From assembly GCF_900107235.1 (NCBI RefSeq), contig NZ_FNPF01000001.1, positions 248,001 through 312,000 of the forward strand: a stretch of DNA of 64,000 nucleotides, written 5' to 3'. The position numbers were made by a program, and so were the translations under genes. The first letter of the stretch is position 1. Each line of letters begins with the position of its first letter. Below the pieces are notes generated by a model. That model made no database searches, had not been told where the DNA came from, and was given only the letters and a program-made list of their open reading frames with translations. This DNA is from Citreimonas salinaria. GTDB taxonomy: Bacteria > Pseudomonadota > Alphaproteobacteria > Rhodobacterales > Rhodobacteraceae. Below, piece after piece: positions 52,237 to 60,939 of the stretch.

Positions 52237-52243
52237 GCAAATA

Positions 52244-53632
52244 TCAGTAGCGGTAATGCTCGGGCTTGAACGGACCCTCGGGCGTGACGCCGATATAGGC
52301 CGCCTGCTCCTTCGACAGCTGGGTCAGCTTCACGCCGATGCGGCCAAGGTGCAGCCGGGCGACCTTCTCGTCCAGGTGCTTGGGCAGGATGTAAACCTGG
52401 TTCTGGTACTTCTCGCCGTTCTTCCACAGCTCGATCTGCGCCAGAACCTGGTTGGTGAACGACGCCGACATCACGAAGGACGGATGCCCGGTGGCGTTGC
52501 CGAGGTTCAGCAGACGGCCTTCGGACAGCAGGATGATCCGGTTGCCGGAGGGCATCTCGATCATGTCCACCTGTTCCTTGACGTTGGTCCACTTGTGGTT
52601 CTTCAGCGCGGCGACCTGGATCTCGTTGTCGAAGTGGCCGATGTTGCCGACAATCGCCATGTCCTTCATCTCGCGCATGTGCTCGATGCGGATGACGTCC
52701 TTGTTGCCGGTGGTGGTGATGAAGATGTCGGCGCTGCCGATCACGTCTTCCAGCAGCACGACCTCGAACCCGTCCATCGCCGCCTGAAGCGCGCAGATCG
52801 GATCGGCCTCGGTCACCTTGACGCGCGCGCCGGCGCCGGCCAGCGACGCGGCCGAGCCCTTGCCCACGTCGCCGTAGCCGCAGACCACGGCGACCTTACC
52901 CGCCATCATCGTGTCGGTGGCGCGGCGGATGCCGTCCACCAGCGATTCCTTGCAGCCGTACTTGTTGTCGAACTTCGACTTGGTGACGCTGTCGTTCACG
53001 TTGATCGCCGGGAAGGGCAGCGCGTTCTCGCGCATCAGCTGGTACAGGCGGTTGACGCCGGTCGTCGTCTCTTCGGACACGCCCTTGATCTGGTCGCGCA
53101 CCTTGGTGAACCAGCCGGGGCTTTCCTTCATTCGCTTCTGGATCTGCGCCTTGATGACGGTCTCTTCCTCGGACTCGGGCACCGGGATGATGTCCTCGCC
53201 CGCCTCGGCCCGCGCGCCCATCAGCACGTAGAGCGTCGCGTCGCCGCCATCGTCCAGGATCATGTTCGGCCCGTCGGGGAACTGGAACGACTTGTCGAGG
53301 TAATCCCAGTGCTCTTCCAGCGTCTGGCCCTTGATCGCGAAGACCGGCGTGCCGCCCTCGGCGATCGCCGCCGCCGCATGGTCCTGGGTCGAGAAGATGT
53401 TGCACGACGCCCAGCGCACGTCGGCGCCCAGCGCGTTCAGCGTCTCGATCAGGACGGCGGTCTGGATCGTCATGTGCAAGCTGCCCACGATGCGCGCGCC
53501 GGCCAGCGGCTTCGCGGCACCGTATTCCTCGCGCAGGGCCATCAGACCGGGCATCTCGGTCTCGGCGATGTCCAGCTCCTTGCGGCCGTAGCCTGCCAGT
53601 GCAATATCCTTGACGATGTAATCCTTGGCCAT
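52244..53632 (-). CDS. ahcY: Adenosylhomocysteinase (S-adenosyl-L-homocysteine hydrolase)
   Basis: 462 residues, full length. Hydrolyses S-adenosylhomocysteine to adenosine and homocysteine with bound NAD. Clear blocks: [43 protein letters not shown] (NAD loop), and the C-terminal FKPEHYRY with the lysine and tyrosine that close the NAD site of the neighbouring subunit. ATG 53632 begins the conserved text. No SAH riboswitch core is visible in the 178-base leader. Confidence 0.97.
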   Translation of the reverse strand: MAKDYIVKDIALAGYGRKELDIAETEMPGLMALREEYGAAKPLAGARIVGSLHMTIQTAVLIETLNALGADVRWASCNIFSTQDHAAAAIAEGGTPVFAIKGQTLEEHWDYLDKSFQFPDGPNMILDDGGDATLYVLMGARAEAGEDIIPVPESEEETVIKAQIQKRMKESPGWFTKVRDQIKGVSEETTTGVNRLYQLMRENALPFPAINVNDSVTKSKFDNKYGCKESLVDGIRRATDTMMAGKVAVVCGYGDVGKGSAASLAGAGARVKVTEADPICALQAAMDGFEVVLLEDVIGSADIFITTTGNKDVIRIEHMREMKDMAIVGNIGHFDNEIQVAALKNHKWTNVKEQVDMIEMPSGNRIILLSEGRLLNLGNATGHPSFVMSASFTNQVLAQIELWKNGEKYQNQVYILPKHLDEKVARLHLGRIGVKLTQLSKEQAAYIGVTPEGPFKPEHYRY

Positions 53633-53810
53633 TGGGCCGCCTCCGCATCTATACGTTCGCCGCGGGACGTAGCACCCCGATCGTCTGGTCGCAACGTGCA
53701 TGGCACGGCGACCGTGACCAAAGCATGAATCGCCGCGCGGATCCCGCCCCCGCGGCTTTACATGCGGGGCCGCACTGCCTAATCCGCCGGCATCTCGCAC
53801 CGCAGCATGG

Positions 53811-54413
53811 ATGACACGAATGCCCAAACCCGCACGCGCCTGGCAACGGATGCTGTCGGGTCGCCGGCTTGACCTGCTGGACCCGACCCCGCTGGACATC
53901 GAGATCGAGGACATCGCCCACGGCCTGGCCTTCGTCGCCCGCTGGAACGGTCAGACGCGGGGCGATTTCGCCTATTCCGTCGCCGAGCATTCGCTGCTGG
54001 TGGAAACCCTTTTCGCCCGGCTGTACCCGACGGCGACCCCGGCGCAGCGCCTGACCGCGCTGCTGCACGACGCGCCCGAATACGTGATAGGGGACATGAT
54101 TTCGCCCGTAAAAGCCGCCGTCGGGCCTGATTACAAGGCACTCGACAAGCGGCTGGAAGTGGCCGTGCACATCCGCTTCGGTCTGCCGGCGGAAACGCCG
54201 CCAGCGCTAAAGAAGCGCATCAAGAAGGCGGACACGGTCAGCGCCTGGATGGAGGCGACCGAGATCGCGGGTTTCACCGAGACCGAGGCGACGAAGCTGT
54301 TCGGCCGGCCGTCTGCCAATGTGATCGAAGGCCTGTCGATCCGCCTGCGCCCGCCCGTCGACGTGCGCGCCGAGTACACCGCAAGGCACGCAGCACTGCT
54401 TTCGGCGCTCTGA
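53811..54413 (+). CDS. HD-domain hydrolase (YfbR-like 5'-nucleotidase family)
   Basis: 200 residues. Metal-binding HD residues appear as [23 protein letters not shown] and [11 protein letters not shown]. This is the YfbR-like group that removes phosphate from deoxynucleoside monophosphates; the exact substrate is unknown. ATG 53811 and ATG 53820 are both possible; neither has a clear ribosome site. Convergent with regA, leaving 18 bases. Confidence 0.8.
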   Translation: MTRMPKPARAWQRMLSGRRLDLLDPTPLDIEIEDIAHGLAFVARWNGQTRGDFAYSVAEHSLLVETLFARLYPTATPAQRLTALLHDAPEYVIGDMISPVKAAVGPDYKALDKRLEVAVHIRFGLPAETPPALKKRIKKADTVSAWMEATEIAGFTETEATKLFGRPSANVIEGLSIRLRPPVDVRAEYTARHAALLSAL

Positions 54414-54431
54414 CGGCGCGAGGGTCGCGGA

Positions 54432-54986
54432 TCAGCGGGGGCTGCGCTTGGCGAGGATACGCTGCAGCGTGCGGCGGTGCATGTTCAGCCGCCGGGCGGT
54501 TTCGGAGACGTTGCGGTCGCAGAGCTCGTAGACCCGCTGGATGTGCTCCCATCGCACGCGGTCGGCGCTCATAGGGTTCTCGGGCGGCGGCGGCAGCCCG
54601 TCCGACTTCGCCAGCAGCGCGTTGGTGATGTCGGTCGCGTCGGCGGGTTTCGACAGATAATCCGTGGCGCCGATCTTTACCGCCGCCACGGCGGTGGCGA
54701 TCGCGCCGTAGCCCGTCAGCACCACGATCCGGCTGTCCGGGCGCTTCTCGCGCAGCACTTCGACGATATCCAACCCGTTGCCGTCCTCGAGCCGCAGGTC
54801 GATCACCGCGTAGGCCGGCGGGCGGGCCTTGGCGATGGCCGAACCCCCGGCAACCGACTCCGCCGTCTCGACCGAAAAGCCGCGCTTTTCCATCGCCTTG
54901 GAAAGGCGCTTCAGGAACGGTTCGTCATCGTCGACCAACAGCAGAGACCTGTCGGCGCCCAACTCATCCACACTGTTTTCGGTCAC
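54432..54986 (-). CDS. regA: Redox response regulator RegA (PrrA/ActR)
   Basis: 184 residues, exactly the length of RegA/PrrA. Receiver domain with Asp63 as phosphoacceptor (AVIDLRLEDGNGL), Lys in YLSKPAD, a proline linker, and the invariant Fis-type helix-turn-helix NVSETARRLNMHRRTLQRIL. It controls respiration, photosynthesis, carbon and nitrogen fixation in relatives. The start is GTG 54986. regB and senC lie just beyond, the classic locus. Confidence 0.97.
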   Translation of the reverse strand: MTENSVDELGADRSLLLVDDDEPFLKRLSKAMEKRGFSVETAESVAGGSAIAKARPPAYAVIDLRLEDGNGLDIVEVLREKRPDSRIVVLTGYGAIATAVAAVKIGATDYLSKPADATDITNALLAKSDGLPPPPENPMSADRVRWEHIQRVYELCDRNVSETARRLNMHRRTLQRILAKRSPR

Positions 54987-55059
54987 TGGACAGGCCCTCC
55001 CCGTGGCGCCGTGACCGGATGGTAGTGTGCAGCCACAGGGTGGTCAAACCGCGGCACGC

Positions 55060-55698
55060 TCAGGACGCTTCGACGAAGCACGCCACCTTCTCGGCCATCT
55101 CTTCGGGCGAAGCCTCGCGCCGGAAGAACTCGACGAAGCCGTGGTCGGGAAGCATCAAATAGGTAAAGGTCGAATGATCGACCAGGTAGTATTCGTCGCC
55201 CGTGTCACGGATCGAGAAATAGGTCCGATAGGCGTCGCTGGCGACCTTCACCTGCGCCTCGGTCCCGGTCAGGGCGACCATGTCCTCGTGCATGTTGGCG
55301 GCGAAGTCGCCCAGCACCTCGGGCGTGTCGCGGTCCGGATCGACCGAGATGAAGACGGGCTGCACGTCCAGCCCCTGCTCGGCCAGCAGATCGACCGCCT
55401 GGGCGTTGCGCGCCACGTCCAGCGGGCAGACGTCGGGGCAGAAGGTATAGCCGAAATAGACCAGGCTGGGCTTGCTGAGCACGTCGGCTTCGGTGACCGT
55501 CTCGCCTTCGGTGTTCACCAGCTCGAACGGGCCGCCGATATCGCCCGGCCCGCCGGCCACCACGCTGGCGCGGCATTGGTCAAGTCCGTCGCCGCCGAAG
55601 CCCAGAAGATCGGTCAGCCAGTTCGCCTGCGCCGCCGTGGCCGTCGCCGCAAGAATTGCCGCGGCCGCAGCCGCCCGCACCCCGTATCGTCTTTCCAT
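55060..55698 (-). CDS. senC: SCO1/SenC copper chaperone of cytochrome oxidase assembly
   Basis: 212 residues with signal peptide or anchor (AAAAAILAATATAAQA). The copper-binding CxxxC is in GYTFCPDVCPLD, the distal histidine in LVDHSTFTYLM. SCO proteins deliver copper to the CuA or CuB site of oxidases. Located between regA and regB as in Rhodobacter; divergent from regB across 79 bases. Confidence 0.94.
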   Translation of the reverse strand: MERRYGVRAAAAAAILAATATAAQANWLTDLLGFGGDGLDQCRASVVAGGPGDIGGPFELVNTEGETVTEADVLSKPSLVYFGYTFCPDVCPLDVARNAQAVDLLAEQGLDVQPVFISVDPDRDTPEVLGDFAANMHEDMVALTGTEAQVKVASDAYRTYFSIRDTGDEYYLVDHSTFTYLMLPDHGFVEFFRREASPEEMAEKVACFVEAS

Positions 55699-55777
55699 GC
55701 TGGCCTCGGCCGTTGTTTGGGTTAGCTTCCGACACCTAACCATCACGCACCCCGTGACAAGAGGCGAAACCGCGCAC

Positions 55778-57175
55778 ATGGCGCAGACCGACCTTGGCAT
55801 CTTCAGCGAGACGCAACGCAGCAACTGGGTTCGCCTGCGCACGATGATCCTGTTGCGCTGGTTCGCGATCGTCGGGCAGCTGGCCGCGATCACGGTGGCG
55901 CAGCACCTCTACGACCTGCAGCTGGAGCTGGGGCTGTGCTACCTTGCGGTGGGCGTGTCGGTCGTTGGCAACCTGGTGGCGATCTTCGTCTTCCCGGAAA
56001 ACAAGCGCCTGTCCGAGACCGAAAATTTTCTCATGGTCATGTTCGACCTGCTGCAGCTGTGCTTCCTCCTGTATCTGACGGGCGGCCTGAACAACCCCTT
56101 CTCGCTGCTGGTTCTGGGGCCGGTTACGGTGTCGGCGGCGGTCCTGACGCTGCGCTCGACGGTCATCCTGGGGATGACGGCGTTCGCGCTGGTCTCGGCC
56201 ATGGTCTTCTTCCATCTGCCGCTGCGCACGTCGGACGGGGTCATCCTGCGCATCCCCGACCTGTTCGTCTTCGGTCAGTGGACGGCGATCAGCATCGCGA
56301 TCCTGTTCATCTCGATCTACGCGCGCCGCATCACGCGCGAGATGCATTCCATGTCCGACGCGCTGAGCGCCACGCAGATGGCGCTGGCCCGCGCGCAGAA
56401 GTTGAACGACCTGGGCGGCGTGGTGGCCGCGGCCGCGCACGAACTGGGCACGCCGCTTGCGACGATCAAGCTGACCGCCGCCGAGCTGGCCGAGGAGCTG
56501 GCCGACCGCCCCGACCTGCACGACGACGCGCGCCTGATCCGCGACCAAGCCGACCGTTGCAGTGCAATCCTGCGGTCGATGGGCCGGACCGGCAAGGACG
56601 ACCTGCACATGCGCCACGCGCCCTTGGTCGAGGTCATCCGCGAGGCCGCCGAGCCGCACCAGAACCGCGGCAAGGACATCACGATCTCCGGCGCCCCCGC
56701 GCCCGGCGGCGCGGGGGCGCAGCCGCAGATCCTGCGCCGCCCCGAGATCATCCACGGGCTTCGCAACCTGGTGCAGAACGCGGTCGATTTCGCCCGCGCC
56801 CGCATCTGGATCGAGGCGAACTGGGACGACACCAGCGTCTCGATCCGCATCATCGACGACGGGCAGGGTTTTCCGCCCGACCTGATCGGCCGCATCGGAG
56901 ATCCGTTCGTGCGCCGCCGCCGCACCGAATCCGACCGTCGCGTGCGCCCGGAATACGAGGGCATGGGTCTGGGGCTGTTCATCGCCAAGACCCTGCTGGA
57001 ACGATCGGGCGCCGTGCTCAGCTTCGCCAACGGCACCGATCCGGCGCTGTCGGGCGCGCAGCAAAGCGAACGCCGCGGCGCGGTGGTCGAAGTCGTCTGG
57101 CCGCGCGGGGCCATCGTGCGGGATCAGCGCGACGCCCGGGGAGCCCTGGGCGAGAACCGGCCGCTCGAGATCTGA
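55778..57175 (+). CDS. regB: Redox sensor histidine kinase RegB (PrrB)
   Basis: 465 residues with six N-terminal membrane helices. The quinone-sensing box GGLNNPF is at 102-108, the phospho-accepting His is His221 in AAAHELGTPLATIKL, and the redox-active cysteine is Cys261 (DQADRCSAILRS), each four residues below the Rhodobacter capsulatus numbering. HATPase blocks NLVQNAVDFA and GMGLGLFIAKTLLE follow. Partner is RegA. Confidence 0.97.
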   Translation: MAQTDLGIFSETQRSNWVRLRTMILLRWFAIVGQLAAITVAQHLYDLQLELGLCYLAVGVSVVGNLVAIFVFPENKRLSETENFLMVMFDLLQLCFLLYLTGGLNNPFSLLVLGPVTVSAAVLTLRSTVILGMTAFALVSAMVFFHLPLRTSDGVILRIPDLFVFGQWTAISIAILFISIYARRITREMHSMSDALSATQMALARAQKLNDLGGVVAAAAHELGTPLATIKLTAAELAEELADRPDLHDDARLIRDQADRCSAILRSMGRTGKDDLHMRHAPLVEVIREAAEPHQNRGKDITISGAPAPGGAGAQPQILRRPEIIHGLRNLVQNAVDFARARIWIEANWDDTSVSIRIIDDGQGFPPDLIGRIGDPFVRRRRTESDRRVRPEYEGMGLGLFIAKTLLERSGAVLSFANGTDPALSGAQQSERRGAVVEVVWPRGAIVRDQRDARGALGENRPLEI

Positions 57176-57208
57176 CGCGGCATGGCGGGGATAGGCACAG
57201 ATCAGGGC

Positions 57209-57223
57209 TTAAGAGACCGTTAA
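57209..57223. promoter_or_regulatory. Perfect CtrA box upstream of the PAS-protein gene
   Basis: TTAA, seven bases, TTAA: an exact CtrA consensus, 45 bases before the TTG start of the PAS gene and 34 bases after the regB stop. In a GC-rich genome this exact match is unlikely by chance at such a position. Confidence 0.7.
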
Positions 57224-57267
57224 CCAATTCAGGCGATACCGGGTGCGGTATTGCTGGGGCACGCATT

Positions 57268-58764
57268 TTGCACGATTATCTGGCAGTCGCTGTTGGTTTC
57301 GGATCCGGCCTCGGGCTGTTCGCGGGACTCTGGATCATGGGCCGCGTCGCCAGCCGCCCGCCGGCGCCATCGGCGGTCAGCATCCCGACCAGCGCGTCGA
57401 TCCTGCTGCAGGATGGCGTGGTGATCGACAGCACCGAGGACACGGCGCTTCTGCTGCCAAGCGCGCCGCATCCCGGCTCCGGCTGGGGCGAGTTGCGAGA
57501 GCTGGTTCTGCCCGTGTTTCCCGGCTTCCCTCGCGTCCCGCCCGAGTCCGGTGTTTCGCTGGAGGCGGCCGGGAACAGCGACATGACCATGCGCATCGCC
57601 ACCGACGGTGGCTTTGTCCGCTGCGTGATCCGCGCGCCCCAGCTGGCCGAACGGCGCAGCCGCATGCGGCTGTCGGACCAGCTGGCAGGCGACCGGAACC
57701 GCGCGGCGCTGGACTCGACGCCGCAGCCGATCTGGCAGACCGATCACGACAACCAGGTGATCTGGTACAACAGCGCCTTCGCGCAACTCTGCCGGGAAAG
57801 CGGAACGGACCCTCATGGCGAGAGTCCCTTCGCGGATATCGGTCAGGCCGAGGCCGCGGCCGGCACAGTCCGCGCGCGCGTGGCCTTGACCGACGGACGC
57901 GCGCGGTGGTTCGCGCTGACCACGCGCCAGACCGATGCAGGTCCCATGCACTTCGCCACCGCCATCGATACGCTGGTCGAGGCCGAGCGCGCACAGCGGA
58001 CGTTCGTCCAGACGCTGACCAAGACGTTCGCGCACCTGCCCATCGGCCTCGCGGTGTTCGACCGCGATCACCGGCTGGTCCTGTTCAACCCGGCGCTGGT
58101 CGACCTGACCCGCCTGCCGGTCGATTTCCTGTCGGCGCGCCCGAATCTGCTGTCGTTCTTCGACCACATGCGCGAGAATCGCATGATGCCGGAGCCCAAA
58201 AGCTATTCCGGCTGGCGCGAGCAGCTCGCGCAGGTGATCTGCGCCGCCCGCGATGACCGCTATTGCGAGACGTGGAACCTGCCGTCGGGGCTGACCTATA
58301 AGATCACCGGCCGGCCGCATCCCGACCGCGCGGTGGCCTTCCTGCTGGAAGACATAAGCGCCGAGATCTCGCTGACGCGCCGCTTCCGGTCCGAACTCGA
58401 ACTGACGCAATCGGTCATCGACTGCTTCGACGAAGCGGTCGCCGTGTTCTCGCAACTGGGCGTGCTGACCTTCTGCAACTCGGCCTACCGCGAGATGTGG
58501 AAATGCGATCCCGACAGCGCCTTCGCCGAGGTCACGATCATGGACGCAACGCAGGATTGGCAGCGCGCCTGTCTGCCCAGCCCGATCTGGGACGACCTGC
58601 GCGACTTCGTTCTGACCATGCGCGAGCGGTCCGCGTGGACCGCGCCGCTGACGATGTTCGACGGCCGTGGGCTGACCTGCGCGATCGAGCCGGTGGCCGC
58701 CGGCGCCACCATGGTCCGTTTCGCCCGCGAACGGCGCGTTGCGGTTCAGCCCGCCCTGGCATGA
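57268..58764 (+). CDS. PAS-domain protein without a kinase core (DivL-like)
   Basis: 498 residues. A single N-terminal transmembrane helix (LAVAVGFGSGLGLFAGLWIMG) is followed by an unassigned domain, then three PAS-like domains at about 150-235, 250-360 and 385-490 (QPIWQTDHDNQVIWYNSAF, LPIGLAVFDRDHRLVLFNPAL, DEAVAVFSQLGVLTFCNSAY). The frame stops right after the last PAS domain; no histidine or HATPase region follows. Gene order with tsaE and a CtrA box suggest the shortened DivL relative of the CtrA phosphorelay. The TTG 57268 start has GGGG eight bases upstream; no ATG fits. Confidence 0.65.
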   Translation: MHDYLAVAVGFGSGLGLFAGLWIMGRVASRPPAPSAVSIPTSASILLQDGVVIDSTEDTALLLPSAPHPGSGWGELRELVLPVFPGFPRVPPESGVSLEAAGNSDMTMRIATDGGFVRCVIRAPQLAERRSRMRLSDQLAGDRNRAALDSTPQPIWQTDHDNQVIWYNSAFAQLCRESGTDPHGESPFADIGQAEAAAGTVRARVALTDGRARWFALTTRQTDAGPMHFATAIDTLVEAERAQRTFVQTLTKTFAHLPIGLAVFDRDHRLVLFNPALVDLTRLPVDFLSARPNLLSFFDHMRENRMMPEPKSYSGWREQLAQVICAARDDRYCETWNLPSGLTYKITGRPHPDRAVAFLLEDISAEISLTRRFRSELELTQSVIDCFDEAVAVFSQLGVLTFCNSAYREMWKCDPDSAFAEVTIMDATQDWQRACLPSPIWDDLRDFVLTMRERSAWTAPLTMFDGRGLTCAIEPVAAGATMVRFARERRVAVQPALA

Positions 58765-58853
58765 GGCGCCTTGCTGCCGGTCACATACGCCGCGTGCAAC
58801 CGGACGCAAGGGCCCGCTTGCAGCGCGGCGTGTGACGCGTATCCTCGCGCCCG

Positions 58854-59330
58854 ATGACCACCCGTTTGCTTGATTTCGTCCTCGGCTCCGAGGAGGCCAC
58901 AGCGCAGTTGGCCCGTTCCCTGGCGCCCTCGCTGCACCCGGGCGACGTGCTGCTGCTGTCCGGCGGGATCGGCGCCGGCAAGACGCACTTCGCTCGCAGC
59001 CTGATCCAGACGCTGCTGAACGTGCCCGAGGACGTGCCCTCACCCACCTTCACGCTGGTTCAGGAATACGACACGACCGCCGGACCGCTCTGGCACGCCG
59101 ATCTCTACCGACTGTCCGGCCCCGACGAGATCGAGGAACTTGGCCTGGTCGAGGCGTTCGACACGGCGATCTGCCTCGTGGAATGGCCCGATCGGCTGGG
59201 CGCGCTGACGCCGTCGGGGGCGCTGCACATGGACTTCGCCGCCGATCCCGACGACGACCGGCGGCGCGCGCTGCATGTCGCGTGGACCGATGCACGCTGG
59301 GCCGCGCGTCTGGCCTCGGTGGACGCATGA
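58854..59330 (+). CDS. tsaE: tRNA threonylcarbamoyladenosine biosynthesis ATPase TsaE
   Basis: 158 residues. P-loop SGGIGAGKTHFARSL, then PSPTFTLVQEY and LWHADLYRL, and VEWPDRLG. It is the ATPase that resets the TsaB-TsaD complex during t6A synthesis. Overlaps amgK by four bases and starts the operon tsaE-amgK-murU-addB-addA. Confidence 0.95.
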   Translation: MTTRLLDFVLGSEEATAQLARSLAPSLHPGDVLLLSGGIGAGKTHFARSLIQTLLNVPEDVPSPTFTLVQEYDTTAGPLWHADLYRLSGPDEIEELGLVEAFDTAICLVEWPDRLGALTPSGALHMDFAADPDDDRRRALHVAWTDARWAARLASVDA

Positions 59331-60286
59331 ACGCGTTCCTGACCCGCGCCGGCTGGGCCGATGCAGCGCGCGAGCCCCTGGCGGGCGATGCATCGGCCCG
59401 GCTCTACACCCGTTTGCGCCGGGCGGACGGCACGGCGATCCTGATGCAGGACCCCGGCGGCGACGTGAGCCTGTTCGCCCGGCTGGCCGCCCATCTGAAC
59501 GACCTTGGCCTGTCCGCGCCGCGCATCCTGGCGCGCGACGACGCCGGCGGTCTCCTGCTGCTCGAGGACCTTGGCGACGGGCTGGTCGCACGGCTGGCCA
59601 CCGACCCTGTGCGCGAGGCCGAGCTGTACCGCATCGCGGTCGACGCGCTGGTCAAGCTGCACCGCCACGCCGCGCCCGCCGATCTGCCCGAGGCCACGCC
59701 CGACCACATGGCGTCGATTACACAGCTGGCCTTCTCCCACTACGCTGCCCGCCCCGAGGCCGCCGCGCCGGCGATCGACGCCCTGCGCGCGATCCTGGCG
59801 GACACTGCAGCGGCCACCGACGTGATGGTGCTGCGCGACTACCACGCCGAGAACATCCTGCTCCTGCCACAGCGCAGCGGCGCGGCGCGGGCCGGGCTGC
59901 TGGACTTCCAGGACGCGTTGCGCGGGCACCGGGCCTACGATCTCGTCTCGCTTCTGCGAGACGTCCGGCGCGACCTGTTTCCCGGCACGGCCGAAACGGC
60001 GATCGCGCATTACCTGCGCGCAACCGGCACCGAGGAAGCGCCGTTTCGGGCGGCGATGGCCGCTCTGGGGGTTCAGCGCAACCTGCGCATCCTCGGCGTA
60101 TTCGCCCGGCTTGCCGCCGAGTACGGCAAGCCGCGCTACCTGTGTCTTCTGCCGCGCGTCTGGGCGCATCTTCAGACCGACCTTGCGCACCCGGCGCTAT
60201 CACCGCTGCGGCGGCATCTGGACTCGATGCCGCCGCCCTCGCTCGCGCCCCTAGCGCGGCCGGAGCCCGCATGCCAGATGCCGTAA
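59327..60286 (+). CDS. amgK: Anomeric sugar kinase of cell-wall recycling (AmgK-like phosphotransferase)
   Basis: 319 residues of the aminoglycoside-phosphotransferase fold: LLLLEDLGDGLVA hinge, catalytic VLRDYHAENILLL and metal-binding GLLDFQDALRG. Next to murU it is probably AmgK, which phosphorylates N-acetylmuramate and N-acetylglucosamine at C1 to feed UDP-MurNAc from recycled peptidoglycan. It overlaps tsaE by four and murU by 16 bases. Confidence 0.86.
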   Translation: MNAFLTRAGWADAAREPLAGDASARLYTRLRRADGTAILMQDPGGDVSLFARLAAHLNDLGLSAPRILARDDAGGLLLLEDLGDGLVARLATDPVREAELYRIAVDALVKLHRHAAPADLPEATPDHMASITQLAFSHYAARPEAAAPAIDALRAILADTAAATDVMVLRDYHAENILLLPQRSGAARAGLLDFQDALRGHRAYDLVSLLRDVRRDLFPGTAETAIAHYLRATGTEEAPFRAAMAALGVQRNLRILGVFARLAAEYGKPRYLCLLPRVWAHLQTDLAHPALSPLRRHLDSMPPPSLAPLARPEPACQMP

Positions 60287-60939
60287 TGCTGTTTGCAGCC
60301 GGGTTCGGGACGCGCATGGGCGCGCTGATCCGGGACCGCCCCAAGCCGCTGGTCGAGGTCGCCGGCCGCGCGCTGCTGGATCACGCGCTGGACCAGTGCG
60401 CCCGCATCCCGCGTCGCGTGGTGAACGCCCATTACCACGCCGAGCAGATCGAGGCGCACGTGGCGGGGCTGGGAATCCCCGTGTCGATCGAGAAGCCCGA
60501 GATCCTGGATACCGGCGGCGGGCTGCGCCGGGCGCTGCCGTTGCTGGGCCCCGGTCCGGTCTTCACCCTGAACACCGACGCCGTCTGGCGCGGCCCGAAC
60601 CCGTTGCACCGACTGGCCGCGGCATGGGATCCGGGCACGATGGACGCGCTGCTGCTTTGCGTTCCGCTGTTTCGTGCGCATGGACGCCAAGGCGGCGGTG
60701 ACTTCACCTTGGACCATGGCCGGCTCAGCCGCGGCGGGGACATGGTCTATACCGGCGCACAGATCGTGAACCCCGCCCTGCTGGAAGGGATCGAGGGCGA
60801 CGCGTTCTCGATCAGCGCGCTTTGGGACAAGGCGCAGGCGACCGATCGGATGCGCGGCATCCCCTATTGCGGGCATTGGTGCGACGTCGGCCATCCCGGC
60901 GGCATCAAGGTTGCAGAAGAGATGCTACGCGATGTTTGA
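60271..60939 (+). CDS. murU: N-acetylmuramate alpha-1-phosphate uridylyltransferase (MurU-like)
   Basis: 222 residues. Nucleotidyltransferase signature LFAAGFGTRMGALIRDRPKPLVEV, with LNTDAVW for the metal site and a C-terminal CDVGHPGGIK. It would use UTP and the AmgK product to give UDP-MurNAc. GGAG six bases before ATG 60271, inside the end of amgK, supports the overlap. Overlaps addB by eight bases. Confidence 0.88.
   Translation: MPDAVMLFAAGFGTRMGALIRDRPKPLVEVAGRALLDHALDQCARIPRRVVNAHYHAEQIEAHVAGLGIPVSIEKPEILDTGGGLRRALPLLGPGPVFTLNTDAVWRGPNPLHRLAAAWDPGTMDALLLCVPLFRAHGRQGGGDFTLDHGRLSRGGDMVYTGAQIVNPALLEGIEGDAFSISALWDKAQATDRMRGIPYCGHWCDVGHPGGIKVAEEMLRDV

Noticed and set aside
53633-53810. SAH or SAM riboswitch in the ahcY leader
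   Set aside because: The conserved core of the SAH riboswitch class was not found in the leader on the minus strand.
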